DNA of 32,524 bases from Candidatus Magasanikiibacteriota bacterium (GTDB lineage Bacteria > Patescibacteriota > Patescibacteriia > Magasanikbacterales > 2-02-FULL-50-9b): assembly GCA_023246755.1 (NCBI GenBank), contig JAHFHU010000005.1:35081-67604 (forward strand). Direction: 5' to 3'. A program made the position numbers and the translations under genes. The notes beneath the pieces are model-generated. The model ran no database searches and was not told the DNA's origin. It saw only the letters and a program-made list of their open reading frames with translations. Every line of letters begins with the position of its first letter. The first letter of the stretch is position 1. Of this stretch, positions 7,384 to 15,848 are shown piece after piece.

Positions 7384-9690
7384 ATGTTTTTAAAACGTGT
7401 AGAAATTCAGGGGTTTAAATCTTTTGCAACAAAAGTTGCGTTCGATTTCCAGCCGCCAACGGCTGCGGCGCGATCAATCACGGCGGTGGTGGGGCCAAAC
7501 GGATCGGGTAAATCCAATTTGGCAGATGCGATTCGATGGGTGCTCGGCGAGCAATCGATGAAAACGTTGCGCGGGAAAAAATCCGAGGATGTTATTTTTG
7601 CGGGTTCGGATAAAAAAGCGCGGCTCGGGTATGCGGAAGTTTCGGTGCATCTGGTTAATGAGGGCGTTGTCGCGGGAGCAGCGGGCGACGAATATGATTG
7701 GATGAATGTGCCGGAGATTGTGATTGCGCGGCGTCTCTATCGTGATGGCGCTGGCGAATATTATATTAATGGAAGCAAGGCGCGATTGAGCGACATCCAA
7801 TTGTTGCTCGCGAAGGCGCATTTTGGACAGAAGACCTACACCGTGATCGGTCAGGGTTTGATTGATCAAATTTTGCTCGTGTCTCCACGTGAGCGTAAGG
7901 AGTTTTTTGATGAGGCCGCGGGCGTCAAGGAATTTCAACTGAAGCGACATCAGGCGTTGCTCAAATTACACGCAACGCGCGAAAATATTTCGCAGGCCGA
8001 AAATTTATTGAAAGAAATTGAGCCGCGGTTGCGGAGTTTGCAGCGCGCGGTCAAACGATTGGAAGAGCGCGAAGCGGTCGAAGCGCGGTTGCGATCGTTA
8101 CAAAAACAATATTATGGAACGTTATGGCATGATTTGAGTACGCGGGTTGGCGAGTTGACGACGGCGTGCGGGGGCGATGAGACAGCGCTCGGCGAAATTC
8201 GGGCGCGCTATGATGCGATGCTCGGGTCACTCCATAAACTCGAAGTCGAAGAGACGCAAAGTGAGGTGATCATCGGTTTGCAACGATCGTATGAGGATGC
8301 GTCGAAAAAACGGGGGGCGCTTCGCGAGGAAGAGTTGCGTTTGAAAACCGCGCTGGAGGTTTCGCGCGTGCGACGCGAGGTGCGCGCGGAGTGGGCGCCG
8401 TTGCCGCTGTCGAAAATTATCGATGAGCTGGAAGAGATGAAAACGGCGCAGCGTGAACTTGGTGCGCGGTTGCGCAGTGCAACGACGATTGAGGCGGTCG
8501 TTAAAATTTTGGATGCGTTTGATGCGGTTGTTGATCGAACTGAACATTTGGTCGCGCGCTTGCAGCGTCCGGCGCCCGAGGTCGCGCCGCAAGAAACCAA
8601 AGCAGATCCGAAAATTCAGGCGCAACTTGATGAATTGCAGGAGTCGGTTTTGTTGCTTGATGTGCAGCTCAAAGAATTGAGCGCGGCGATGCACGCCGAA
8701 TCGCATCGTGAGCAGGAAAAAAAATCGGAATTTTTTGCGGTGCAGCGACGATTGCAAGATGAGCAGCGTGCGATGCATGAGATTGAATCGCGGTTGTCGG
8801 GGCGGAAAATTGAGCGCGCGAAATTTGAGACGCGGCTTGAAAGTTTGCGCGAGGAGATGCAGATGGAAGTTCCGCACATGGTTGCGGAAGTTTTGGCTGC
8901 GCGACCAGCGGAAAATTTGGCGTCGGCGGATCAGGCGCAGCGCGAACTGTTTTCTTTGAAGCATCAGTTGGAATTAATCGGCGGCATCGATCCGGAGGTG
9001 ATGAAGGAATATGACGAGACGAACACACGCTACACATTTTTGTCCGAGCAGCTGGGTGATTTGTCGGGTGCTTTGGCGAACACAGAGACGACAATCAAAG
9101 AGTTTGACGAGATTTTGAAAACGCGGCGCGAAGAAGCGCTGACGACATTAAATGTTTTGTTTCAGGAATTTTTTGCGACGCTGTTTAAGGGTGGGTCGGC
9201 AAAATTGATTCCGGTGTATGTTGATCCGCGCGATGAGTTGACGGCGCGCGCGGGCGATGACGACGGCGAGACCGAAGAAGATGTTGCAGAGGCGGCCGAG
9301 GAGCGCGCCGAGGGCGTGTCGCGCGAGCCGGTTTTGGTTGGGATTGATATTCAGGCGCAGCCGCCCGGTAAGCGCATCAAAGATATTTCGGTTTTGTCGG
9401 GCGGCGAGCGCGCGATGACGTCGGTGGCACTTTTGTGTGCGATCATGGCGAGCAATCCGTCGCCGTTTGTTGTTTTGGATGAGGTTGATGCGGCGCTGGA
9501 CGAAGCAAACTCAATTCGTTATGCGGATATTTTGGAGCGGTTGGCCGAAAAAACCCAGTTCATCGTCATCACCCACAACCGCGCGACCATGGGCAAGGGC
9601 GACATTTTGTACGGCGTGACGATGGGCGACGATGGCGTGTCGCAATTATTGAGCGTGAAATTTGCGGAGGCGGAACGGTGGGCGAAATAA
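7384..9690 (+). CDS. smc: SMC-like chromosome segregation ATPase, short (768 aa), no recognisable hinge
   Basis: MFLKRVEIQGFKSFA, Walker A GPNGSGKSN, R-loop/Q-loop LGEQSMKTLRGKKSEDVIFAGS, signature LSGGERAMTSVALLCAI, Walker B FVVLDEVDAALDEAN, ITHNR. Confidence 0.9.
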   Translation: MFLKRVEIQGFKSFATKVAFDFQPPTAAARSITAVVGPNGSGKSNLADAIRWVLGEQSMKTLRGKKSEDVIFAGSDKKARLGYAEVSVHLVNEGVVAGAAGDEYDWMNVPEIVIARRLYRDGAGEYYINGSKARLSDIQLLLAKAHFGQKTYTVIGQGLIDQILLVSPRERKEFFDEAAGVKEFQLKRHQALLKLHATRENISQAENLLKEIEPRLRSLQRAVKRLEEREAVEARLRSLQKQYYGTLWHDLSTRVGELTTACGGDETALGEIRARYDAMLGSLHKLEVEETQSEVIIGLQRSYEDASKKRGALREEELRLKTALEVSRVRREVRAEWAPLPLSKIIDELEEMKTAQRELGARLRSATTIEAVVKILDAFDAVVDRTEHLVARLQRPAPEVAPQETKADPKIQAQLDELQESVLLLDVQLKELSAAMHAESHREQEKKSEFFAVQRRLQDEQRAMHEIESRLSGRKIERAKFETRLESLREEMQMEVPHMVAEVLAARPAENLASADQAQRELFSLKHQLELIGGIDPEVMKEYDETNTRYTFLSEQLGDLSGALANTETTIKEFDEILKTRREEALTTLNVLFQEFFATLFKGGSAKLIPVYVDPRDELTARAGDDDGETEEDVAEAAEERAEGVSREPVLVGIDIQAQPPGKRIKDISVLSGGERAMTSVALLCAIMASNPSPFVVLDEVDAALDEANSIRYADILERLAEKTQFIVITHNRATMGKGDILYGVTMGDDGVSQLLSVKFAEAERWAK

Positions 9691-9829
9691 GTGCAAAATT
9701 AAATTATTCAGGAGACCACCTTGCATTTTCTCAGCAGAAAATGCTCGGCTTCCTCAGCGTTGCTCGTCGCGCGTTGCGCGACACTGGCCCGCAACGCTTG
9801 CGCAGTCTCCCTCATAATTTATTTTGCAC
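9691..9829. repeat. ~139-nt inverted-repeat element, candidate structured RNA (three-way junction)
   Basis: Outer arms GTGCAAAATtAAATTAT...GGAGA / TCTCC...ATAATTTATTTTGCAC (21 bp, one bulge, one 3x3 loop); hairpin GCATTTTCT-CAGC-AGAAAATGC (9 bp); arm AGCGTTGC/GCAACGCT (8 bp) enclosing GTCGCGC-GTT-GCGCGAC (7 bp). Confidence 0.7.
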
Positions 9830-9861
9830 TTCTGGTATATGTACAAAGAACTTCCGCATTG

Positions 9862-9890
9862 TTGACTCGCTCACGCAGGTACGATATAGT
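9862..9890 (+). promoter_or_regulatory. Sigma70-like promoter for the 9938 membrane ORFan
   Basis: TTGACT - 17 bp - TATAGT; SD cggagg before ATG at 9938. Confidence 0.65.
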
Positions 9891-9937
9891 ACCCAGTCGT
9901 CAGAATCCTCTGACGCCATGAACGATACGGAGGAATC

Positions 9938-10741
9938 ATGGAAGGGAATCAGGAAACGATTAAAAAGTATTTTCGACTGCGTCGATTCGTGTGCGCATCG
10001 AAGTTTACGTGGGACATCGAAATTTTGTCGCTCATGACCGCGGCATTACTGGTGGTTGATCTGTTCGTGCGGCTGGTGTTTACTCAAAAGCTGAGCAGCG
10101 ACGTGTTTGCGTCTATCGTGCTGGTGCTTGCAGTCCGTTTGATCTTTGGAGTGCATGGGCTGGCGCGGCGTGGAGTAATTCCGTGTGATGCACGTCAAAT
10201 TGAACAGGGTCTTCGGTATAGGATTTTTCTTTTGAAGAATGGATATTTCCGCGCTCCGATTAAGCATTGGGTGCTTGTGCGTGTCGGGCTCATGTCACGG
10301 AGTAGAACATGGGGGATCGACGTCGTTCCGCTTCTCGAGAAATCGATGCAGGAATTTTTCCCTGAAATTTCGTCAGGATTGTCACCAGATGCGGAGATTG
10401 AGTTGGTTTCTTGGACATCATCCTTTCATTACGATGTTTTGTTTGCAGACGTAATCATCCAGCGATGGCTTGACCAGAAGATTGAGCAGATCAAGACCGA
10501 GCTGCATCTTCCACTCGCGCAAATCGAATTTCGGATTGCAGAAGGAGCGGCGCTTGAAACATGTGTTCGACAAATGGAGCTCGTCGTGCAGTTTGAGTCA
10601 AGCATTCGTCAGGCGCGTAAAGCCATACTCAAGGAATTGCTGCGCCCCCCTCATCGTGTGGTCACGCCCGAGTCAATCACGGCCTACGTGAAATCGGTTC
10701 GTGCGAAGGTCATAGAGGTGTGTGTGCTCGAGAAAACTTGA
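9938..10741 (+). CDS. Hypothetical membrane protein
   Basis: Good SD; two hydrophobic segments (ILSLMTAALLVVDLFVRLVF, VFASIVLVLAVRLIFGV) then a soluble region. No family recognised. Confidence 0.7.
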   Translation: MEGNQETIKKYFRLRRFVCASKFTWDIEILSLMTAALLVVDLFVRLVFTQKLSSDVFASIVLVLAVRLIFGVHGLARRGVIPCDARQIEQGLRYRIFLLKNGYFRAPIKHWVLVRVGLMSRSRTWGIDVVPLLEKSMQEFFPEISSGLSPDAEIELVSWTSSFHYDVLFADVIIQRWLDQKIEQIKTELHLPLAQIEFRIAEGAALETCVRQMELVVQFESSIRQARKAILKELLRPPHRVVTPESITAYVKSVRAKVIEVCVLEKT

Positions 10742-10761
10742 GAATCGCAGAGGTTGTCTTC

Positions 10762-10820
10762 CGCAGATTGTTTCGTCGCCACCACACGAGTGTGCGCGAA
10801 GCAGTCTGCGTTTTTATTTT
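10762..10820 (+). terminator. Strong intrinsic terminator after the 9938 ORFan
   Basis: 14-bp helix CGCAGATTGTTTCG / CGAAGCAGTCTGCG (with G-U pairs), inner CACAC/GTGTG hairpin, then TTTTTATTTT. Confidence 0.8.
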
Positions 10821-11487
10821 AGCGTATGCCTTGTTTGATTTCCCGCATCTCTGTCACTTCAGTCGGCAATTCAAGGAGCGATTTTATTTTTTTGTGTTCG
10901 TATCGTGACAGGTTCATGTTGTGTGGTGATTCTGGCCGTTCGATTAAATATGTGTCAACAACATCAGGCTCGTGCACATCACGCACGCGATCCAATTCTG
11001 CTGGTCGGTCGTCAACAAAAACAATCGGACTGCCAAAGCGTTTGAGTAATTTTTTTATAGCATCAGCTTTTCCAACCATCGGAGACACAACAAACACGCG
11101 GTCTGTTGGTAAATTAACCGCTTCGATTTTTTTCACCTGCCACTCTTCGTTACCTGCAGTGATGATTGCCCACGGCAGGCCACGCGCTTCAATTGAAATT
11201 AAAAATTGATCAACGTCCGGATAGCGTGCGAGTCCATCGTGCTCAAGCCATCCGCACACATCGCGCTCGAGTTGTGGGGCGTTAATTTGATTATGTAGCT
11301 TGCACAGCGCTGCGACAAATGTTTTGTGAGAAAAACCGACATCAGAATCGACCACCGCATTCATTACACGTACGGCCACATCGCGCGGCACACCATATGT
11401 TGCAACGATGTCGATTAACGCATCAGTACCGCGCGTAAAATAGGTGAGCGTATTGTCCAAATCGCAGGCGTAACACGTGTAATTCAT
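10819..11487 (-). CDS. HAD-superfamily hydrolase (pyrimidine 5'-nucleotidase-like)
   Basis: YACDLDNTLTYF (motif I DxDxT), ITAGN (motif II), GKADAIKKLLKRFGSPIVFVDDRPAEL (motifs III/IV). Start MNYTCY preferred over the ORF-track start. Confidence 0.8.
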   Translation of the reverse strand: MNYTCYACDLDNTLTYFTRGTDALIDIVATYGVPRDVAVRVMNAVVDSDVGFSHKTFVAALCKLHNQINAPQLERDVCGWLEHDGLARYPDVDQFLISIEARGLPWAIITAGNEEWQVKKIEAVNLPTDRVFVVSPMVGKADAIKKLLKRFGSPIVFVDDRPAELDRVRDVHEPDVVDTYLIERPESPHNMNLSRYEHKKIKSLLELPTEVTEMREIKQGIR

Positions 11488-11516
11488 ATGTATGATTGTA
11501 GCCTGTCGAGTTTCCC

Positions 11517-11545
11517 TTGACAAGGTACAAAAAAACCAGTATCCT
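11517..11545 (+). promoter_or_regulatory. Sigma70-like promoter for rpsP
   Basis: TTGACA - 17 bp - TATCCT. Confidence 0.6.
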
Positions 11546-11604
11546 GCTGCTATCCGTCAATCGCGCTCACGATTAGACACCGGGCTGCGGCCCAAACTTC
11601 ACTT

Positions 11605-11916
11605 ATGTTATCACTCAAATTATCACGCGTCGGTAAAAAGAAACAACCACAGTATCGCCTCATCGTGACCGAACAAGGCCGCGATCCATGGGGTCGCGCG
11701 GAAGTTATCGGACACTACAACCCGATGATCAATCCAAAGACGTTCACCGTCGACAAAGATCGTCTCGAGGTGTTGCTTAAAAACGGTGTGCGTCCAACGA
11801 CGACCGTCAACAATTTACTCATCAATTTCGGCTTCATGAAAGGCGAGAAGATGCAGAAAGTTCATATCACCAAGAAACGTGCAGCAAATATCGCTAAAGA
11901 GGCGACAAAGAAATAA
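11605..11916 (+). CDS. rpsP: 30S ribosomal protein S16 (bS16)
   Basis: MLSLKLSRVGKKKQPQYRLIVTEQGRDPWGRAEVIGHYNPMINPKTFTVDKDRLEVLLKNGVRPTTTVNNLL. Confidence 0.97.
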   Translation: MLSLKLSRVGKKKQPQYRLIVTEQGRDPWGRAEVIGHYNPMINPKTFTVDKDRLEVLLKNGVRPTTTVNNLLINFGFMKGEKMQKVHITKKRAANIAKEATKK

Positions 11917-11940
11917 TTTTTTGCTGTCTGTTTTGAAAGG

Positions 11941-11965
11941 CCGCCCTTCAGGGGGCGGTTTTTTT
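11941..11965 (+). terminator. Intrinsic terminator of rpsP
   Basis: CCGCCC-TTCAGG-GGGCGG then TTTTTTT. Confidence 0.85.
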
Positions 11966-11993
11966 GTGGCGGCGGGTGAGTGTCTCGACGCAT

Positions 11994-12060
11994 GGTACAA
12001 AATTGTTAAACATTTTGATCTGATTTGTTAAACAATTTTGTACACACCAGCAAGACATAT
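11994..12060. repeat. Dispersed intergenic repeat, copy A
   Basis: TACAAAATTGTTAAACA...TTGTTAAACAATTTTGTAC.CACCA..AAGACA; aligns without gaps to 23892-23953. Confidence 0.65.
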
Positions 12061-12149
12061 GTCCAATGTTCGAAACTTGACTTTTTGGGCATAATATGAT
12101 TTACTTGCATCCAACAAATAGGCCCCTTGAGTGGGGAAAGGATACGAAC

Positions 12150-12494
12150 ATGGACGCAGGGATTTCAGTTCAAGGAGTGGCCGACGCGCTTCGTCGCTCG
12201 GAAGCTGATGGCACGATTAGCACGCTGCAGGCAAACATTCTGCGCATGCGAACAGGCATCGTGGTTCAGGACGGCGAGCAGTTGCAGACCAGCTACGGTC
12301 AGCTTCCGCCCGAAGTGGCGGCGGATCTCGCGACTATGGAACAGCGCGCGATCGGCGGCGTAATCGCTGCGGAACGTGTTCGTTCCGGAAGCCGCGGGCT
12401 GCAAATGCTCGCGCGCACGATTGCTGGCGTGCCACACAGCTCGGCGGCCGAGGCGCGCATGCGTTACGGCCACGGCTGCAAAGGCGGCAAGTAG
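12150..12494 (+). CDS. Hypothetical protein (ORFan-like)
   Basis: MDAGISVQGVADALRRSEADGTISTLQANILRMRTG...; SD-like gaaagga upstream; Ala/Arg/Gly-rich. No family recognised. Confidence 0.6.
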   Translation: MDAGISVQGVADALRRSEADGTISTLQANILRMRTGIVVQDGEQLQTSYGQLPPEVAADLATMEQRAIGGVIAAERVRSGSRGLQMLARTIAGVPHSSAAEARMRYGHGCKGGK

Positions 12495-12684
12495 TCGGAA
12501 CGCGACGGCGATCTATCATGCGGCAGGGTTGAGACGGAAGCAATTCTATCACAACTCTCGCCGCGTTTTTATTATTAGAGTTTGCGGTTGTAAAAAATTT
12601 TGTTATACTTTTACTTGAGTAGGACTCGAAAACATGGCGAGCCTCATACATTCTATTCAGCTAATCAGTTTTTATTGTTTTGAT

Positions 12685-13050
12685 ATGCAGCAGACAGATC
12701 AAGAGTTTGTAGAAATGCTTGTTAAGGCAGTCGTTGCGCATCCGGACGATGTTCGCACCGATCGTATCGTTGATGAACGTGGTGTGCTTATCACGCTTCA
12801 TGTTAATCCGGAAGACATGGGTTATGTAATCGGCCGACAGGGTCAGACCGCACGCGCGATTCGTACACTCGCGAAAGTCGTGGGCGCGAAAAATAACGCG
12901 CGGGTCAATCTTAAAATTATGGAGCCAGAAGGTTCACGCGGTCCACGTCGATATCAGGATAACGACAATGGTGGGGGCGATGCACGACGTGCGCCCGAGC
13001 CAGAGCGCGCGTTCGACGATATCGCATCAATCGATGATCTCGGTATCTAA
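12685..13050 (+). CDS. khpA: KH-domain RNA-binding protein (KhpA/YlqC-like)
   Basis: FVEMLVKAVVAHPDDVRTDRIVDERGVLITLHVNPEDMGYVIGRQGQTARAIRTLAKVVGAKNNARVNLKI. GxxG loop variant IGRQGQ. Start MQQTD preferred; exact start uncertain. Confidence 0.9.
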   Translation: MQQTDQEFVEMLVKAVVAHPDDVRTDRIVDERGVLITLHVNPEDMGYVIGRQGQTARAIRTLAKVVGAKNNARVNLKIMEPEGSRGPRRYQDNDNGGGDARRAPEPERAFDDIASIDDLGI

Positions 13051-14382
13051 GATTCGCGGCGCGACAATTAAAAAAACAAAATATATGACGCCGAACCCTT
13101 GAAATAAGGCCGGCGTCGTTATATTTATGATGAAGAGCGCAAGCGCACCGGCGACGAGTCCGCGTGCGAGGGGTGTGTGTGCCATGCGTGAGAAGTTGTA
13201 GATGATTGCGCCGAGTAGTGCGAAGTACGAGGCAGCACCAAGCACGCCAAGTTCAGCGATCATTTCAAAATAACCCCAATCAAATTGCGTGCGGGTTTGC
13301 GGTGTGTGCGTGATCGGGTCGGTGTATGTTACTGTTTGTCCAAGGCCCGAACCGAAAAGTGGGTGCAGCGCGATGATGCGCTTGATGTCGGGGAGGAGCG
13401 CGATACGAATCGCACCGCTCGGGTCGTTTTCGGGTTTCACGCCTGCGACGCGCACGCCGAGGAGTTTAAGGCCGATCGATTGACCGCGGCTTGCGATAAA
13501 ATGCGTGCTGAAAAAAATAAGTCCGGCCACGCCGAGGGTGAGTGCGGAAACTTTGAACCATTGTTTTGCCGGTGTGCGATAGAACAGCAGAAGCGCGCCA
13601 GCTGCGAGACCTACAAAATAAATGCGCGTGAAATTTAAAATTACGACGATGAGAGAACACACGAGTAGTGCCCAGATTTTTTTGTTTGAAATTTTTTTAG
13701 TGAGCATGCTGAACAAAACCAAAATGATGGGCACGAATAAAATTTGTTCGGCGGTGACGATGCGAAAAAAATGTGCGCCGAGATCCGTGATTTTTCCGGC
13801 CGCGACATCGCGAAACCAGTGGTAGTATGGATCTTGTAAAACTGAAATATTGAGTGAATAAAGCGCGAAGGTGATGAGAGAAAAAAGTGTGGTGCCGAAA
13901 ATAAAAATTTTGATCGCAGCGACATAGAGCGGCTCCGGCGCGTGTTCGAATTCGAGCGCGGGAATTAAAAGCAAAATAAATAAATAAAGGATCGTATCTT
14001 GGATAATAAAATTTGGTGCGTGGTGATTTAGAAATCCATTAACGATTGACCACGCTAAAAATACACCAAAAATTCCGAGTGCAACGCGAATATTTTTTTG
14101 TGGCACTGAAAATTTTTTTCGTGTGCGAATTTTTTTGATGAGCCACAGCGCGCCAAAAATTCCGAGCACCCATGTGCGCAGAAGTAGGCCACGCAGCTCA
14201 AAAAAATGCCCCGCGCCATCGAGAATGAGTTCGAGCACAAGCACCTTCCACGCGAGCGAGAGATTTTTGATGCAGAGGTACGCGAAAAAACCAACGAGCA
14301 GAGCGGCGATGATTTCTTGGAGGACCGCGTGGTTTCTTAGAAGAAAAGAAAGTGTGCGGATCGCGATATAAAATATAAGCAT
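13027..14382 (-). CDS. O-antigen ligase/polymerase-like polytopic membrane protein
   Basis: Many TM segments; GSGLGQTVTYTDPITHTPQTRTQFDWGYFEMIAELGVLGAASYFALLG is typical of Wzy/WaaL. Start MLIFYIAIRTL preferred; the ORF track extends to 14412. Confidence 0.75.
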   Translation of the reverse strand: MLIFYIAIRTLSFLLRNHAVLQEIIAALLVGFFAYLCIKNLSLAWKVLVLELILDGAGHFFELRGLLLRTWVLGIFGALWLIKKIRTRKKFSVPQKNIRVALGIFGVFLAWSIVNGFLNHHAPNFIIQDTILYLFILLLIPALEFEHAPEPLYVAAIKIFIFGTTLFSLITFALYSLNISVLQDPYYHWFRDVAAGKITDLGAHFFRIVTAEQILFVPIILVLFSMLTKKISNKKIWALLVCSLIVVILNFTRIYFVGLAAGALLLFYRTPAKQWFKVSALTLGVAGLIFFSTHFIASRGQSIGLKLLGVRVAGVKPENDPSGAIRIALLPDIKRIIALHPLFGSGLGQTVTYTDPITHTPQTRTQFDWGYFEMIAELGVLGAASYFALLGAIIYNFSRMAHTPLARGLVAGALALFIINITTPALFQGFGVIYFVFLIVAPRILDTEIID

Positions 14383-14457
14383 GCTAAAATGGTAGCAGCA
14401 ACCGTGGAGCATTGCAATTTTTATCTGTATAATCTATAGTCCCTCAAAAGTTTTTGT

Positions 14458-15018
14458 ATGGAAAATGTCTGTAACATCCACGTATTCATAGACGCTGCGA
14501 ATTTATGGCAGGCGCAAAAAGCTAAAGGGTGGTTTTTGGATTATCAAAAAATAGTTGATCGGATTAAATTGGCATATCTTGCAACAAGTATCCGAGTTTT
14601 TTATTATACGGCTTATCCTGCTGATGGTACGCGACCGTATGATGTCGCAGCCAAACATAAATTTTTTATTTATTTGAAAAAAGGTTTGAAATTTGTGGTT
14701 CGAAAAAAAGAGCTCAAGCGAATTAAGGTCGTTGATGAATTAGGGGAGTCCGTGCATGAGAAAGGGAATATGGATGTTGAAATGACAATAGATGTTATTC
14801 ATCACGTGCAGCATTTTGATACAGCAATTTTTTTTACGGGCGATTCAGATTTTCTAGCATTAATTAGTTATTTAAAAAATGCGGGTAAAAAAGTTTTTGT
14901 TTATTCTTCAAAAAATAATATTTCACAAGAGTTGCGTACAGCGGCTGATGAGTATGTCGATATTTTAAATCTCGATGAAGATGTGTGGGGCCGTCCGCTT
15001 ATTCATCGACGAGTATAA
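14458..15018 (+). CDS. NYN-domain (LabA/DUF88-like, PIN-fold) putative RNase
   Basis: HVFIDAANLWQAQKAKGWFLDYQKIV, EKGNMDVEMTIDVIHH, TAIFFTGDSDFLALISYLKNAGKKVFVYSSKNNISQELRTAADEYVDI. Confidence 0.88.
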   Translation: MENVCNIHVFIDAANLWQAQKAKGWFLDYQKIVDRIKLAYLATSIRVFYYTAYPADGTRPYDVAAKHKFFIYLKKGLKFVVRKKELKRIKVVDELGESVHEKGNMDVEMTIDVIHHVQHFDTAIFFTGDSDFLALISYLKNAGKKVFVYSSKNNISQELRTAADEYVDILNLDEDVWGRPLIHRRV

Positions 15019-15021
15019 ATA

Positions 15022-15047
15022 AAACACCCTCCGCGAGGAGGGTGTTT
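15022..15047 (+). terminator. Intrinsic terminator after the NYN gene
   Basis: AAACACCCTCC-GCGA-GGAGGGTGTTT, perfect 11-bp stem with a GNRA loop. Confidence 0.75.
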
Positions 15048-15136
15048 CTTGGATGTGAAACCCTATAAGTCATCACAACTCATAGATGATGATACTGTAT
15101 ACTATATCAAACCGTCTGTCAATTTAAACAATCTTT

Positions 15137-15781
15137 ATGAAATTCACCGCCATCACACTTTTTCCTGACATGATCACTGCGTATGCGAACGTGGCGATTT
15201 TGGGGCGCGCGCAAAAAGCGAAATTAATTACGGTGGCGACGATCAATCCGCGCGTGTTTGCGACGGATGTGCACGGAACAGTTGACGATAAGCCGTATGG
15301 CGGTGGCGCAGGGATGGTGATGAAAATTGAGCCGCTCTACAAAGCGATCAAACAGGCGGCGCCGCGGGCGAGTAAAAAACGCCACGTGATTTTAATGTCT
15401 GCGAGTGGCCGACCATTCACCCAGCGCGTCGCGGAAGAATTTGCACAGAAATATTCTGACATAGTTTTTGTGTGCGGGCGCTACGAGGGCGTTGACGCGC
15501 GCGTCGCGGAATTTGTCGACGAAGAAATTTCTGTTGGGCCATTTGTGTTGACCGGCGGCGAACTGCCGGCGCTTGCAATTATGGATGCGGTTGCGCGTCT
15601 CGTTCCCGGTGTTCTCGGGAATGCCGAGTCGCTCACCGAAGAATCACACAATGCGGATGGCGAAGGCGAGTATCCCCACTACACACGCCCCGAAGTTTTT
15701 AAAAAATTAAAAGTGCCGGAGGAGTTGCTTTCCGGGAACCACCAATTGATTGCAGCGTGGCGAAAAAAGAATATAAAATAA
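15137..15781 (+). CDS. trmD: tRNA (guanine-N1-)-methyltransferase
   Basis: MKFTAITLFPDMI, DDKPYGGGAGMVMKIEPLYKAI, CGRYEGVDARVAEFVDEEISVGPFVLTGGELPALAIMDAVARLVPGVLGN. Confidence 0.97.
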   Translation: MKFTAITLFPDMITAYANVAILGRAQKAKLITVATINPRVFATDVHGTVDDKPYGGGAGMVMKIEPLYKAIKQAAPRASKKRHVILMSASGRPFTQRVAEEFAQKYSDIVFVCGRYEGVDARVAEFVDEEISVGPFVLTGGELPALAIMDAVARLVPGVLGNAESLTEESHNADGEGEYPHYTRPEVFKKLKVPEELLSGNHQLIAAWRKKNIK

Positions 15782-15787
15782 AAACAC

Positions 15788-15819
15788 GCACCACAGATCT
15801 CGGTTGAGTTCTGTGGTGC
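15788..15819. terminator. Hairpin between convergent trmD and the 15849 ORFan, possibly bidirectional terminator
   Basis: GCACCACAGA...TCTGTGGTGC 10-bp stem; no strong U-tract immediately downstream on the plus strand. Confidence 0.5.
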
Positions 15820-15848
15820 GATACCACCCCATTTTTTGTTGTTGAGTA

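Noticed and set aside
8227-8964. 245-aa minus-strand ORF opposite smc
   Set aside because: Antisense to the SMC coiled coil; low-complexity Arg/Phe/Leu-rich translation typical of an antisense shadow.
9678-10037. Plus-strand ORF 9678-10037 across the inverted repeat
   Set aside because: Spans the smc stop, the structured element and the next gene's promoter; no SD, translation uninformative.
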